The notes: generated by a model from the letters alone, not told the origin. Shown: positions 1 to 9,782, counted from the stretch's first letter. The stretch is DNA of 64,000 nucleotides from Epilithonimonas hispanica (GCF_003385395.1 NZ_QNUG01000019.1:1-64000), one strand, 5' to 3'. A program made the numbers and translations.

Positions 1-1
1 A

Positions 2-43
2 TTACACGCTTTAGCACACAATTTAAGAAAGAAAGTTGCCTGA
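2..43 (+). CDS. C-terminal tail of an unidentified plus-strand gene (partial)
   Basis: The window opens in a frame that reads 13 codons (LHALAHNLRKKVA) and then TGA. An imperfect hairpin overlaps the stop codon, which fits the end of a gene. The peptide is a basic amphipathic helix and is too short to assign. The other two frames also stop within the first 80 bases, so this is a weak call based on the hairpin and composition. Confidence 0.3.
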   Translation, partial: LHALAHNLRKKVA

Positions 44-56
44 AGAGGACAACTTT
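32..56 (+). terminator. Hairpin at the end of the partial first gene
   Basis: AAAGTTGCC pairs with GGACAACTTT apart from one bulged base, followed by a T-rich tract (positions 53-67). It sits on the stop codon of the partial plus-strand frame. Confidence 0.4.
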
Positions 57-97
57 TCACTTTTTCTTAAAATATTGAAAAACTTTTATAACAAAAA

Positions 98-129
98 AAT
101 CCGCCTCAAATTTTGTTGTGAGACGGATT
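98..129 (-). terminator. rpoN terminator
   Basis: AATCCGCCTCA (98-108) pairs with TGAGACGGATT (119-129), with one mismatch. On the minus strand the stem runs straight into a T tract, three bases past the rpoN stop codon. Confidence 0.75.
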
Positions 130-131
130 CT

Positions 132-1595
132 TTATAATTCTTTTCTAAGTCTTGCAACCGGAATGTTCAGTTGTTCTCGGTATTTTGCAATGGTTCTTCT
201 TGCGATATTGTAACCTTTTTCTTTTAAGATTCCTACAAGAGCGTCGTCTGTATAAGGTTTTCTCTTGTTTTCTTTATCAATCGCTTCCTGAAGATGGGTC
301 TTGATTTCTTTGGTTGAAACTTCTTCACCATCGTCATTGGTTAATGAGTCTGAGAATAAGTTTTTCAAATAAACAATCCCATTTGGTGTGTCTGCATATT
401 TACTTTTTACAACTCTGGAAATTGTAGAAATGTCAAATCCTGTAATATCAGCCACGTCTTTCAGAATCATCGGTTTGATGTTTTTATCATCACCTGTCAA
501 GAAATAATCTTTCTGAAGTTTTACAATCGCCGTAATAGTTTGCAAAAGTGTATTTTGCCTTTGATTAATAGCATCGATATACCATTTCGCAGCGTCCAGT
601 TTTTGCTTGATGAAAAGTGCAGCTTGCTTGTGTTCTGCAGATTTTTTATCGTTAGAATAAGTAGAAAGAATTTCTTTGTATTCATCAGAAACTCTTAATG
701 TTGGAGCATTTTTATTATTCAAAGAAGGAATAACTTGATTGTCCTTAATCTGAATAACAAAGTCTGGAATAATTTCTTGATTGATTGTAATCGTTTGAGT
801 GTCAAAATTTCCACCTACTTTTGGAGAAAGTCTAGAAATCTCATCCAAAGCTTCTTTCAAATCTTCTTCATCGATGTCATATTTCTGAAGAATCTTATTA
901 TAATGTTTATTAGCAAGTGCATCAAACTGATTTCTCAAAATGTTGCCTGCTAAAATGACTGCAGAATCAGAACTTACTTTTTTCTCAATCTGTAAAAGAA
1001 GACATTCTCTCAAGTCTCTTGCGCCAACACCAGGTGGATCGAGTTTTTGAACATAATTTTCCAAAACATCCGTTACTTTTTCTTGAGTCGTATAAACACC
1101 TTGGGAAAAAGCCAAATCGTCAACAATAGATTTGATTTCTCTTCTCAGATAACCGTCTGTGTCAAGGTTTCCGATAATATATTCTGCGATTTTTAAATCT
1201 TCTTCATCGATGTTTGAAAGACGGATTTGTTCTAGAAGATAATCGTAAAGCGTTTGTCCTTCTGTTAAAAGCGATTGATTGTCGAATTCTTCATCATCAG
1301 CAGAATAGTTGCTAGAAGCGGTTTTGTAACTTGGCTCGTCATCATAAAGATATTCATCAACATCAAAATCAGTTTCGATGCTTTCGTTGCCTTCGCTTTC
1401 GTATTCTTCGTCAGCTTTGGAGTAATCTTCGTCCGAATTTTCATCCGATACTTTTTCTAAAGCAGGATTTTCCTCCAACTCTCTTTCCAGTTCTTCTTCA
1501 AATTCCAAAGTATGAAGCTGAATCAACTTCATCAACTGAATCTGTTGAGGCGCTAATTTTTGTCCGAGTTTAAGTTGTAGATTTTGCTTTAGCAT
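132..1595 (-). CDS. rpoN: RNA polymerase sigma-54 factor RpoN
   Basis: Sigma-54 directs RNA polymerase to -24/-12 promoters that need an AAA+ activator. The 487 residues have the full family layout. Residues 1-50 form the Gln/Leu-rich activator-interacting region (KLAPQQIQLMKLIQL). An acidic linker spans about 50-110, followed by the core-binding domain. The C-terminal DNA-binding domain ends with the RpoN box (ARRTIAKYRE, near 465-475). Length is normal for the family. A possible minus-strand -7 element (TAAACTTG, 1659-1666) lies upstream. No sigma-54 activator is visible in this window. Confidence 0.96.
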   Translation of the reverse strand: MLKQNLQLKLGQKLAPQQIQLMKLIQLHTLEFEEELERELEENPALEKVSDENSDEDYSKADEEYESEGNESIETDFDVDEYLYDDEPSYKTASSNYSADDEEFDNQSLLTEGQTLYDYLLEQIRLSNIDEEDLKIAEYIIGNLDTDGYLRREIKSIVDDLAFSQGVYTTQEKVTDVLENYVQKLDPPGVGARDLRECLLLQIEKKVSSDSAVILAGNILRNQFDALANKHYNKILQKYDIDEEDLKEALDEISRLSPKVGGNFDTQTITINQEIIPDFVIQIKDNQVIPSLNNKNAPTLRVSDEYKEILSTYSNDKKSAEHKQAALFIKQKLDAAKWYIDAINQRQNTLLQTITAIVKLQKDYFLTGDDKNIKPMILKDVADITGFDISTISRVVKSKYADTPNGIVYLKNLFSDSLTNDDGEEVSTKEIKTHLQEAIDKENKRKPYTDDALVGILKEKGYNIARRTIAKYREQLNIPVARLRKEL

Positions 1596-1697
1596 AATTG
1601 TTGTCGTTAATAATTGGATTAACTTTTACGAAGTTAAAAATTTATTTTTTAAAAACAACAAGTTTAGCACGATTTTTGCATTATGATACTTATTATT

Positions 1698-1729
1698 AAA
1701 AAACCTTCAGGAATTTCTGAAGGTTTTTT
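1698..1729. terminator. Terminator downstream of the M13 peptidase
   Basis: A perfect 13-bp stem (AAAAAACCTTCAG with CTGAAGGTTTTTT) and a 6-base loop, flanked by A/T tracts on both sides. It lies 9 bases past the minus-strand stop of the M13 gene and can act in both directions. Confidence 0.85.
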
Positions 1730-1738
1730 GTTTTTATA

Positions 1739-3820
1739 CTACCAGATTTTAATTCTGTTTTCTGGAGCAACATATAATTTATCACCCGGTTTGATATCAA
1801 ATGCTTTTTGAAAAGCATCCATATTAACCAAAGGTCCAAAACTTCTGTAATAACCCGGTGAATGTGGATCTGTTTTTACCTGATTGGTCATATATTTATC
1901 GGTAGATTTGGTTCTCCAAACCGTTGCCCAACTCATAAAGAATCTTTGATCTTGATTGAGTCCACTGATTTCTCCAGGATTCCCATGGTCTTTCAGATAC
2001 ATTTGCAAAGCTGTGTAAGCAACATTAATTCCACCTAAATCTCCAATGTTTTCACCACTAGTAAATTTTCCATTCACGAAACTTCCTTTTACCGGTTCGT
2101 ATTTGTCATATTGCGCTGCAAGTTGTCCAACTTTTTCATCAAAGTTTTTTCTATCACTTTCTGTCCACCAATTGTTGAGGTTTCCGTCTCCGTCAAATCT
2201 CGAACCGCTGTCATCAAATCCATGAGAAATTTCGTGGCCAATTACGCCGCCAATTCCTCCAAAGTTAACTGCAGGGTCAGCATTGAAACTGAAAAACGGA
2301 GGTTGTAAAATCGCAGCAGGGAAAACAATCTCGTTGTTAGAAGAACTATAATAAGCATTTACAGTTTGCGGTGACATTCCCCATTCTGTTTTATCAACAG
2401 GTTTTCCAACTTTATCCAAGTTTTTAGCGTAATTCCACTCAGAGATTTTCTCGATATTATTATAGTAAGTCCCACCGTTGGAAGTCAATTCTAGATTAAG
2501 TTTAGAATAATCTTTCCATTTGTCAGGATAAGCAATCTTCACTTTGAATTTTGCTAATTTTTCCAAAGCTTTTTCTCTCGTCACAGGCGACATCCATTCA
2601 AGATTTTCTATGTGTAATTTGAAAGATTTTTTGATGTAATCTACATAAGTTTCCATCTTTTGTTTCGCTTCTGCAGGGAAATATTTCTCAACATAAAGCT
2701 TTCCAAAAGCTTCTCCCAAAACACCATTAATCACACCAAGTCCACGTTTTTCCATAGAACGTTGCTCTTGCTGACCTTGCAGATATTTGGAATAGAAATC
2801 AAATCGGATATTATCAAGATTCTGGTCAAGATTTCCGGCGTTGCTATTCAAAAGGTCATATTTCATATAGTCTTTGATGAGTCCGATATTTTTATCCGTC
2901 ATCCAAGAATCCATATTTTGATAATATTTCAATTCTCCGATAATCACTTTATCTGTGTTAACGCCAACTGTTTTTAGATAATCAGGAAGGTTAACATTTT
3001 TCACTAATGGTTTTAATTCCTCAACAGTTTTGGGATTATAACGCAAATTCGCATCACGACCTTGTTCCAAAGTCAAAAGGTCTTGAGCCAACTTCTTTTC
3101 AAAATCAACAATTTTTTGAGCAGTTGCATCAGGCGTTTTATTTCCAAGAACAGTTTCCAGCTTCGCAACGTAACCTTTGTATTCTTCTAAAGTTTTTGTG
3201 TTAGCTTCATTCACTTTTTGATAGTAATCTTTACCCAAACCTAAACTTGGTCCGCCAAGATAAACGGCATTCATTACAGAGTTTTTCATATCTGCGCCCA
3301 CTCTCCAGCTATAAAAAGGATTATCACCTGAAGGAGTCGCTTCGATGAGATATTTCTGTAAATCTTTTACGTTTTTAATCGCATCGATTTTAGCCAATTG
3401 AGATTTGATAGGATTGATTCCTTCCGCATTTCTCTTATTCCAATCGATGAAAGTTCCATAAAGAGCCTGAATTTTTTCGCCTTCAGAATTAGAACTGAAT
3501 TTTTCCGAAAGAATTTTGTTCAAAATATCCAATGAAGCCACATCTACATCTTCTCTCAAAGCATTGAATGAACCCCAGCTTGGTTTATCTGATGGAATCA
3601 CCGCAGTTTTCATCCAGCCACCATTGACGTAATTATAGAAATCATCCTGAGGTCTTACAGATTTGTCCATATAAGAAATATTAAGTCCTTCTTCTTTGAT
3701 TTCCTTTGGCACTTCTACTTCTTTTTTAGGTACTTCTACTTGGGTTTTCTGTGATGTAGAGCAAGATTCCAAATAAAATGTTGCTGCAACAGTCAAGATG
3801 TAAACACTGATTTTTTTCAT
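1739..3820 (-). CDS. M13 family (neprilysin/PepO-like) metallopeptidase, lipoprotein
   Basis: A zinc endopeptidase that cuts peptides, probably anchored outside the inner membrane. The N-terminus is a lipoprotein signal with a candidate lipobox cysteine at residue 20 (LESC). The mature part is a typical M13 protein of 693 residues. The zinc site is HEISH near residue 530, with the third ligand in ENIGDLGG; NAYYSSSNNEIVFPA is the substrate-binding strand motif. A -7-like TAAATTTG (minus, 3842-3849) lies about 22 bases upstream. It stands alone as a single transcription unit with its own terminator. Confidence 0.93.
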   Translation of the reverse strand: MKKISVYILTVAATFYLESCSTSQKTQVEVPKKEVEVPKEIKEEGLNISYMDKSVRPQDDFYNYVNGGWMKTAVIPSDKPSWGSFNALREDVDVASLDILNKILSEKFSSNSEGEKIQALYGTFIDWNKRNAEGINPIKSQLAKIDAIKNVKDLQKYLIEATPSGDNPFYSWRVGADMKNSVMNAVYLGGPSLGLGKDYYQKVNEANTKTLEEYKGYVAKLETVLGNKTPDATAQKIVDFEKKLAQDLLTLEQGRDANLRYNPKTVEELKPLVKNVNLPDYLKTVGVNTDKVIIGELKYYQNMDSWMTDKNIGLIKDYMKYDLLNSNAGNLDQNLDNIRFDFYSKYLQGQQEQRSMEKRGLGVINGVLGEAFGKLYVEKYFPAEAKQKMETYVDYIKKSFKLHIENLEWMSPVTREKALEKLAKFKVKIAYPDKWKDYSKLNLELTSNGGTYYNNIEKISEWNYAKNLDKVGKPVDKTEWGMSPQTVNAYYSSSNNEIVFPAAILQPPFFSFNADPAVNFGGIGGVIGHEISHGFDDSGSRFDGDGNLNNWWTESDRKNFDEKVGQLAAQYDKYEPVKGSFVNGKFTSGENIGDLGGINVAYTALQMYLKDHGNPGEISGLNQDQRFFMSWATVWRTKSTDKYMTNQVKTDPHSPGYYRSFGPLVNMDAFQKAFDIKPGDKLYVAPENRIKIW

Positions 3821-3884
3821 TGAGATTTATTTTAATACTTTCAAATTTATGGAATTTAATTTTTTCTGAGTTTTTATCAATAAA

Positions 3885-3911
3885 AAATCCCACTCGATAA
3901 GAATGGGATTT
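3885..3911 (-). terminator. Terminator of the toxin-antitoxin operon
   Basis: AAATCCCACTC and GAATGGGATTT form an 11-bp stem with one mismatch and a 5-base loop. It is followed by a T tract on the minus strand, 14 bases past the toxin stop codon. Confidence 0.7.
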
Positions 3912-3925
3912 GAATATTTTTGAAT

Positions 3926-4219
3926 TTATAATTCTAAATTTTCTGGATTTCTTCTGTTGTCCCAGAAAGCTATTATTTCTATTGTTTGTTCGGATAGTCT
4001 ATAGTAGAGAGAAAAATATTTTAAAATAGGAACTTTATAAGTATTGTGAAAATTTGTTGCAATTCCTGAATTTGGATTTTGTATCAGATAATTTATTTTT
4101 CTTTCCACATTTGCAATCAATTTTATCGAATATGAATTTGATTTATTGTGTTTTGTCCAAAAAACAAGTGTGTTATAATAATCAGATTCTGCGTCATCTG
4201 ACCAAATTACTTTATACAT
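3926..4219 (-). CDS. RelE/ParE superfamily toxin
   Basis: A 97-residue protein with the RelE/ParE pattern: an N-terminal strand (YKVIWSDDAESDYY), two helices, then strands around VPILKYFSLYYRL and the C-terminal IEIIAFWDNRRNPENL. Family members either cut mRNA on the ribosome or poison gyrase, and the sequence alone does not say which. Its start overlaps the 3' end of the upstream small gene by 13 bases, the usual antitoxin-first arrangement. The pair sits between two vertical genes (M13 peptidase and asnS) with its own terminator, so it looks like an acquired chromosomal module. Confidence 0.83.
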   Translation of the reverse strand: MYKVIWSDDAESDYYNTLVFWTKHNKSNSYSIKLIANVERKINYLIQNPNSGIATNFHNTYKVPILKYFSLYYRLSEQTIEIIAFWDNRRNPENLEL

Positions 4220-4425
4220 TCTCTTGCTTTTTGACTCACGTCATCATTAGAAGAAAATTTTCCTTCTTTAATATCTTTAATTCCCTTTAATATTTTTTCT
4301 TTTTGCCAATCCTGAAGCTCTTCAACTTGTTCCTCACTTTTAAACTTAATTTTCATTTCTTCTAAAAGAGATTTCAGAATCTGAAGTTGTTTTTGATTTT
4401 CAGGATAAATGATTAAATTTTCCAT
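4207..4425 (-). CDS. Antitoxin partner of the RelE/ParE-like toxin
   Basis: A 72-residue, charged, mostly helical protein starting MENLIIYPENQKQL. I chose the ATG at 4425 over a TTG six codons upstream because the MENLIIYP start resembles similar antitoxins. The N-terminal half resembles the short strand-helix element of this antitoxin type. The C-terminal half (DWQKEKILKGIKDIKEGKF) should wrap the toxin. Translational overlap with the toxin gene supports the pairing. No DNA-binding fold can be named with certainty. Confidence 0.72.
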   Translation of the reverse strand: MENLIIYPENQKQLQILKSLLEEMKIKFKSEEQVEELQDWQKEKILKGIKDIKEGKFSSNDDVSQKARECIK

Positions 4426-4453
4426 CAGTTCAATTTTTATCAAAGTTAATAAA

Positions 4454-4483
4454 AAATTCCTTCAGTTTTAATTGAAGGAATTT
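4454..4483 (-). terminator. asnS terminator
   Basis: AAATTCCTTCA pairs perfectly with TGAAGGAATTT across an 8-base loop and is followed by a T tract on the minus strand, 24 bases past the asnS stop. Confidence 0.8.
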
Positions 4484-4506
4484 GTGTTTTATGTTTAAGT
4501 TAATGC

Positions 4507-5955
4507 TTAAAATTCTGCATTTTTAGGCGTTCTCGGGAAAGGAATCACGTCTCTGATGTTGGTCATTCCTGTTACGAAAAGAACTAATCTTTCAAGACCT
4601 AAACCAAATCCGGCGTGTGGAACAGAACCGAATTTTCTAGTATCCAAATACCACCAAAGTTCGTGTTCTTCAACGTGCATTTCTGCCATTTTTGTTTTCA
4701 GAACATCCAATCTAGCTTCTCTTTCGGAACCACCGATGATTTCACCGATTCCTGGGAAAAGAACGTCCATCGCGGCAACAGTTTTGTTGTCATCATTCAG
4801 TTTCATATAGAACGCTTTGATTTCTTTCGGGTAATCGAACAAAACAACTGGACTTTCAAAATGTTTTTCAACCAAGAATCTCTCGTGCTCAGACTGCAAA
4901 TCTGCGCCCCACTCTTCGATTGGATATTGGAATTTTCCTTTTTTATTCTCTTTAGAATTTAACAAAATTTCAATCGCTTCCGTATAAGAAACTCTCTTGA
5001 ATCTTTTCGCAATCACATTTTCCAGCTTTTCGATAAGACCTTCTTTAGCTCTTTCTTTTTCCGGTTTTGATTTTTGCTCTTCTGCGAAACGGTTGTTTAA
5101 GAAATCCAAATCATCTTTGCAGTTATCCAAAACATATTTAATAACATATTTCAAGAAGTCTTCTGCCAAATCAATATTATCTTCCAAGTTATTGAAAGCA
5201 ACTTCCGGCTCAATCATCCAGAACTCAGCTAAGTGACGCGTTGTATTGGAGTTTTCAGCACGGAAAGTTGGCCCGAAAGTATAAATTCTTCCCAATCCCA
5301 TTGCAGCAGTTTCGCCTTCAAGCTGACCAGAAACTGTTAAATTAGTTTTCTTTCCAAAAAAATCTTCAGAAAAATCGATTTCTCCGTCTTCGTTTTTCGG
5401 GATATTGTTAAGGTCAAAGTTGGTAACGCCAAACATTTCGCCTGCACCTTCTGCATCAGCTCCGGTAATTACAGGCGTGTTGATGTAGAAAAACTGATTT
5501 TGATTAAAGAATTGATGAACCGCAAAACTCACAGCGTGACGCACTCTGAAAACTGCTCCAAATAAGTTGGTTCTGAATCTTAAATGTGCCTGCTCTCTCA
5601 AAGTTTCCAATGAGTGTTTTTTCGGCTGAAGAATTGTTTTATCTCTGTCTTCTGTAAAGTTATCTCCTAAAATAGTGATTTTTTTAGCCACAATCTCTAC
5701 AGCTTGTCCAGCACCTTGACTTTCTACAACTTCTCCAACGATTTTCAGAGAAGAAGCTGTGCTAATTTTATTTATGATTTGTTCGTCAAAATTTTCAAAA
5801 TCAACAACGATTTGCAAATTATTAATCGTAGAACCATCATTAAGCGCAATAAAGCGGTTTGCACGAAACGTTCTTACCCAGCCTTGCACGGTAATGTCGT
5901 GATGTAATACTTTTTTGTAATCTGTCAATAAGTCTTTAATCGTTTGTCTTTTCAT
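4507..5955 (-). CDS. asnS: Asparaginyl-tRNA synthetase
   Basis: Charges tRNA-Asn with asparagine. The 482 residues comprise an N-terminal OB-fold anticodon-binding domain ([20 protein letters not shown]) and a class II catalytic core. Motif 2 is in [22 protein letters not shown] and motif 3 is [15 protein letters not shown] near the C-terminus. The frame stays open to an ATG at 6006, but [10 protein letters not shown] at 5955 is the likely start. A TAAATTTG promoter element at 6004-6011 would place the transcript start downstream of the longer form. It is divergent from the restriction-modification gene. Confidence 0.96.
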   Translation of the reverse strand: MKRQTIKDLLTDYKKVLHHDITVQGWVRTFRANRFIALNDGSTINNLQIVVDFENFDEQIINKISTASSLKIVGEVVESQGAGQAVEIVAKKITILGDNFTEDRDKTILQPKKHSLETLREQAHLRFRTNLFGAVFRVRHAVSFAVHQFFNQNQFFYINTPVITGADAEGAGEMFGVTNFDLNNIPKNEDGEIDFSEDFFGKKTNLTVSGQLEGETAAMGLGRIYTFGPTFRAENSNTTRHLAEFWMIEPEVAFNNLEDNIDLAEDFLKYVIKYVLDNCKDDLDFLNNRFAEEQKSKPEKERAKEGLIEKLENVIAKRFKRVSYTEAIEILLNSKENKKGKFQYPIEEWGADLQSEHERFLVEKHFESPVVLFDYPKEIKAFYMKLNDDNKTVAAMDVLFPGIGEIIGGSEREARLDVLKTKMAEMHVEEHELWWYLDTRKFGSVPHAGFGLGLERLVLFVTGMTNIRDVIPFPRTPKNAEF

Positions 5956-6062
5956 TTTAGTATAAACTTTTAAGAAAGTTTCTGTTTTAAAATTAAGTGA
6001 GTGCAAATTTAGGAAAAATCGAGGGAAGTGTTTATATTTATTGATTCAATTATAATGTACAA

Positions 6063-9000
6063 ATGTCACTATTCCAAAAAACAGTCATTTCAAAATATCT
6101 AAAAACTCAAAACACTGAGAATTTTAACCAAAAATGGAATTTGTTCAAAGCGCATTTTCATCATCCGGAAATTCAGGAGAATATTAGAAATTCAAAGGAA
6201 GAACAATACCAAGGTGAGTTTCTCATTGACTTGTTTGTAAATGTTTTGGGTTATACCAAAAATCCTACACCAAATTTTAATCTTACTACAGAATACAAAA
6301 ATGTAAAAGACAGCAAAAAAGCTGATGGAGCAATCGTAATCAACGAAAAAGTTTCTTCTATTATTGAATTAAAAGGAACTAATACAACCGATCTAGCGAA
6401 AATTGAAGAACAAGCTTTTGGTTACAAAAATAATCAGCCAGATTGCAAATATATCATCACCTCCAATTTTGAGAAATTAAGATTTTATATTGATAATGCG
6501 ATTGAGCATTTGGAATTCAATTTATTTGAACTCACTTTTGAGCAGTTCCAGATTCTTTATTTATGTTTGGCTTACGAGAATATTTCTGCAGATGTTCCTG
6601 CAAAAATGAAAGCAGAATCACTGAGTCAGGAAGATGCGATTACCAGAAAATTGTACAAGGATTATTCGGTTTTCAAAAGAGAGTTATTCCACAATCTTAC
6701 CACTCTGAATCCCGATTACGAACCAATTGAATTATTCAAAAAATCTCAAAAGTTATTAGATCGTTTGCTCTTTCTTTTCTTTGGGGAAGACCGAGGTTTG
6801 CTTCCGCCAAATTCCGTGAGATTGATTTTGGAGGATTGGAAAGCCATAAAAGACCGAGACGAAGATGTGGAATTGTACAGTAGATTTAAAAAATATTTTG
6901 GTTATCTAAATACAGGTTTTAAAGGAAAACGGTATGACGTTTTTGCTTACAATGGTGGACTTTTCAAAGCCGATGAAGTTCTAGATAACATCATTATTGA
7001 TGATGAACTTCTGTACAAACACAGTTTGAAACTCGCAGATTACGATTTTGCAAGCGAAGTAGATGTGAATATTTTGGGACATATTTTCGAAAATTCTTTG
7101 AATGAATTAGATGAAGTAAAAGCCCAATTGGAAGGTCAAGAAATTGATAAATCTAAAACCAAACGCAAGAAAGATGGCGTTTTCTACACGCCAAAATACA
7201 TAACGAAATACATTGTAGAAAATACCGTTGGAAAATTGTGCGAAGACAAAAAAGCAGAATTTACCATTGTAGAAGAAGAATATTTTACCGACAAAAAAAG
7301 ACAGCAAAAAACCAAACTCACTTTACTGAAAAAACTAGATGATTACAGAGCTTGGTTGCACCAAATTACCATCATAGACCCAGCTTGTGGAAGTGGCGCG
7401 TTTTTGAATGAAGCTTTGAATTTTTTGATTGATGAACACCAATATATTGATGAATTGGAAGCCAAACTCACCGGTTCATCGATTGCTTTTACTTACCATT
7501 CCGAAAGTATTTTGGAGAACAATCTTTTTGGAGTGGATCTAAATGAAGAATCTGTAGAAATTGCGAAGCTTTCCCTTTGGTTAAGAACGGCAGAACCCAA
7601 CAGGAAACTTAATAGTTTGAATGACAATATCAAATGCGGAAATTCTTTAATTGATGATCCCGAAATTGCAGGCGACAAAGCATTTAATTGGGAGCAAGAA
7701 TTTCCACAGATTTTTGCGAAAGGTGGTTTTGATGTGGTGATTGGGAATCCGCCTTATGTTAACGCAAAAGGTAATAATTTTATTAATGAAGAAAAAGAAT
7801 ATTATTACAAAAAATACAAAACAGCAATCTATCAGATAGATACTTATATTTTGTTTATTGAAAAAGCAAAAGCTTTATTAAAGGATGACAAAATAGCAAG
7901 TTACATTGTTCCTAATGCTTGGCTTAATAATTTATTACTTTCAGATGTGAGAAGATTTCTATTAGAGAATTTTCAATTATTGGAAATAGTAAATACTCCA
8001 TCTGGAGTTTTCGCTGATGCAACGGTTGATACTATTATTTTTAATATTGCCAAAAACTTAACTAGAGATAAGGATGTTAAAATTTCTGAAGTCAAAAACT
8101 CAGAAATTAAATTTTTACATTCTATTAAACAAAATGTTTTCTTTAATAATAACAATTTTATTATTGACATCTTCAGTGATGATAAAAGTAGAAATATTAT
8201 TAACAAAGTTGAATTTGAAAGTTTATTTTTAGGTAACATAACTGATATGTCAAGCGGAATTAAAGAATATGAAACAGGAAAAGGTATCCCAAAGCAAACC
8301 CTTGAAGATAAATTAATAAATAAATTCAATGCTAATTATAAAAAAGATGATACTTTTTTACCACATATTACTGGAAGTGAAATAGGAAGATATAATTTAG
8401 TATGGAAAAATCAATATTTAAGTTATGGCGAATGGCTAGGAGCTCCTCGTAAATTTCAATATTTCGAAGGAAATAGATTGCTTATTAGAGAAATACCTTC
8501 TAAACTTGGGCTAATTGTGAGTTTTACAGATGAAATCTATACTGTCAAAAACTCTGCACATATTTGTCGACAGTTTGATAATGATTATGATTTGAAATAC
8601 ATTTTAACAATTTTAAATTCTTTATTATTAGGATATTATTTTAAATTCAAGTTTGCAGAATTTGATAATGTTTTTCCAAAAGCAAAAATTGGTCAATGCA
8701 AACAACTTCCAATCAAAAACATCTCCTTAGAATCTCAACAACCCTTCATCGAAAAAGCAGACCAAATGCTTTCTCTCAACAAAGAATTACAGGAAGTCTC
8801 ATCCAAATTCCAAAGAACCTGCGAAAGGAAATTTGAGAATCTAAACCAGAACAAAAAACTGCAAGACTGGTACAAACTCTCTTATGCAGATTTCATCAAA
8901 GAACTGTCCAAACAAAAAATAAAACTCACCCTTTCGGAAGAAGCAGATTGGGCAGATTATTTTGAGCAAGAAAAAAGCAAAGCTTTAGAAATTCAATCCA

Positions 9001-9092
9001 AAATTGCGAGTACAGATAAGGAGATAGACCAGATGGTTTATGAACTTTATGGCTTGAGTGAGGAGGAAATCCGTATCGTAGAAAACAGTTGA
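6063..9092 (+). CDS. Type IIG-like restriction endonuclease/adenine methyltransferase (Eco57I-like)
   Basis: One 1009-residue chain appears to hold nuclease, methyltransferase and DNA-recognition parts. Residues about 45-145 look like a PD-(D/E)xK nuclease (D88, E102-L-K104). Residues 370-570 form a gamma-type N6-adenine methyltransferase: motif X region (YTPKYITKYIV, about 375), motif I (DPACGSGAF, 439-447) and motif IV (NPPY, 562-565). Residues about 600-900 should be the TaqI/Eco57I-like specificity region, which is visibly more AT-rich than the flanks. A charged helical tail follows. No separate S, R or M gene is nearby. It ends 10 bases from the convergent rimM. The recognition site cannot be predicted by eye. 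Confidence 0.88.
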   Translation: MSLFQKTVISKYLKTQNTENFNQKWNLFKAHFHHPEIQENIRNSKEEQYQGEFLIDLFVNVLGYTKNPTPNFNLTTEYKNVKDSKKADGAIVINEKVSSIIELKGTNTTDLAKIEEQAFGYKNNQPDCKYIITSNFEKLRFYIDNAIEHLEFNLFELTFEQFQILYLCLAYENISADVPAKMKAESLSQEDAITRKLYKDYSVFKRELFHNLTTLNPDYEPIELFKKSQKLLDRLLFLFFGEDRGLLPPNSVRLILEDWKAIKDRDEDVELYSRFKKYFGYLNTGFKGKRYDVFAYNGGLFKADEVLDNIIIDDELLYKHSLKLADYDFASEVDVNILGHIFENSLNELDEVKAQLEGQEIDKSKTKRKKDGVFYTPKYITKYIVENTVGKLCEDKKAEFTIVEEEYFTDKKRQQKTKLTLLKKLDDYRAWLHQITIIDPACGSGAFLNEALNFLIDEHQYIDELEAKLTGSSIAFTYHSESILENNLFGVDLNEESVEIAKLSLWLRTAEPNRKLNSLNDNIKCGNSLIDDPEIAGDKAFNWEQEFPQIFAKGGFDVVIGNPPYVNAKGNNFINEEKEYYYKKYKTAIYQIDTYILFIEKAKALLKDDKIASYIVPNAWLNNLLLSDVRRFLLENFQLLEIVNTPSGVFADATVDTIIFNIAKNLTRDKDVKISEVKNSEIKFLHSIKQNVFFNNNNFIIDIFSDDKSRNIINKVEFESLFLGNITDMSSGIKEYETGKGIPKQTLEDKLINKFNANYKKDDTFLPHITGSEIGRYNLVWKNQYLSYGEWLGAPRKFQYFEGNRLLIREIPSKLGLIVSFTDEIYTVKNSAHICRQFDNDYDLKYILTILNSLLLGYYFKFKFAEFDNVFPKAKIGQCKQLPIKNISLESQQPFIEKADQMLSLNKELQEVSSKFQRTCERKFENLNQNKKLQDWYKLSYADFIKELSKQKIKLTLSEEADWADYFEQEKSKALEIQSKIASTDKEIDQMVYELYGLSEEEIRIVENS

Positions 9093-9102
9093 GAATGATT
9101 TT

Positions 9103-9645
9103 TTACTCATCCTTCTTCGAAGGAACCAAGAAAACATCCATCAAACCTTCTGGTAAAAACATTTGGATAAATTTCTCTTCACGGTTCACTTCCAGAATCC
9201 AGTCTTTGATAATCGGAATGATGATTTCTTTGCCGACAAGTTCTAGGATGAAATAATTCTGCGCCGTCTGGTCATTAATAGAAACAATATTTCCACAAGT
9301 TTTTCCATCAGCTTCACGGATTTCAAAACCAATCACTTCGTGGTAATAGAATTTTTTTCCAGTCAATGGCGGAAGCGTAGAAAGCGGAAGATAAACACCT
9401 TTTCCAATCGATTGATTGACTAGCGCTTCGGAAGAATTTTTGAAAGAAAGAATCTTGGTGTCACCTCTTTGCCATTGCTGTTTTTCAACAAAAAAGGGAA
9501 CCAATAAACCGTTGACTTCAAGAAATATCGAGCTCAATTTATCATACATCTCAGGTTGATCTGTGTCCAATTTTAGAACAACGTTGCCTTGCAGTCCGTG
9601 AGTTCTTGTAATCGTTCCTAAAAAATAGCAGTCTTCTTTTCTCAT
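9103..9645 (-). CDS. rimM: Ribosome maturation factor RimM
   Basis: Binds S19 and helps 16S rRNA processing and 30S head maturation. The 180-residue protein has the RimM N-terminal beta-barrel, opening YFLGTITRTHGLQGNVVLK, followed by a PRC-barrel domain (FYYHEVIGFEIREADGKTCGNI ending in IPIIKDWILEVNREEKFIQMFLPEGL). Length is normal. It follows rpsP on the same strand, the common bacterial order, but a hairpin between them may reduce read-through. Confidence 0.94.
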   Translation of the reverse strand: MRKEDCYFLGTITRTHGLQGNVVLKLDTDQPEMYDKLSSIFLEVNGLLVPFFVEKQQWQRGDTKILSFKNSSEALVNQSIGKGVYLPLSTLPPLTGKKFYYHEVIGFEIREADGKTCGNIVSINDQTAQNYFILELVGKEIIIPIIKDWILEVNREEKFIQMFLPEGLMDVFLVPSKKDE

Positions 9646-9749
9646 TATTTCAAAAATTAATTTTCTTCCTTTCCTTAGTCCTAAAGATAGGAACAGTAAT
9701 TAATTTGCTCCCTTTAAGGTTGGGGTACAAATTGATTTTTTATTTAAAC

Positions 9750-9782
9750 AACAAAGACACGAAATCATATCGTGTCTTTGTT
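9750..9782 (-). terminator. Strong hairpin between rpsP and rimM
   Basis: A perfect 13-bp stem (AACAAAGACACGA with TCGTGTCTTTGTT) and a 7-base loop. On the minus strand it lies 20 bases after the rpsP stop and 104 bases before the rimM start. The following T tract is interrupted (GTTTAAATAAAAAAT), so it may be a partial terminator or a 3'-end stabiliser. Confidence 0.6.

Noticed and set aside
6063-9092. BREX/Pgl-type phage-defence methylase (PglX)
   Set aside because: No brxL, pglZ-BREX, brxC or other partner genes nearby; the PglZ domain at 23644 belongs to PorX. An N-terminal nuclease motif points to Type IIG.
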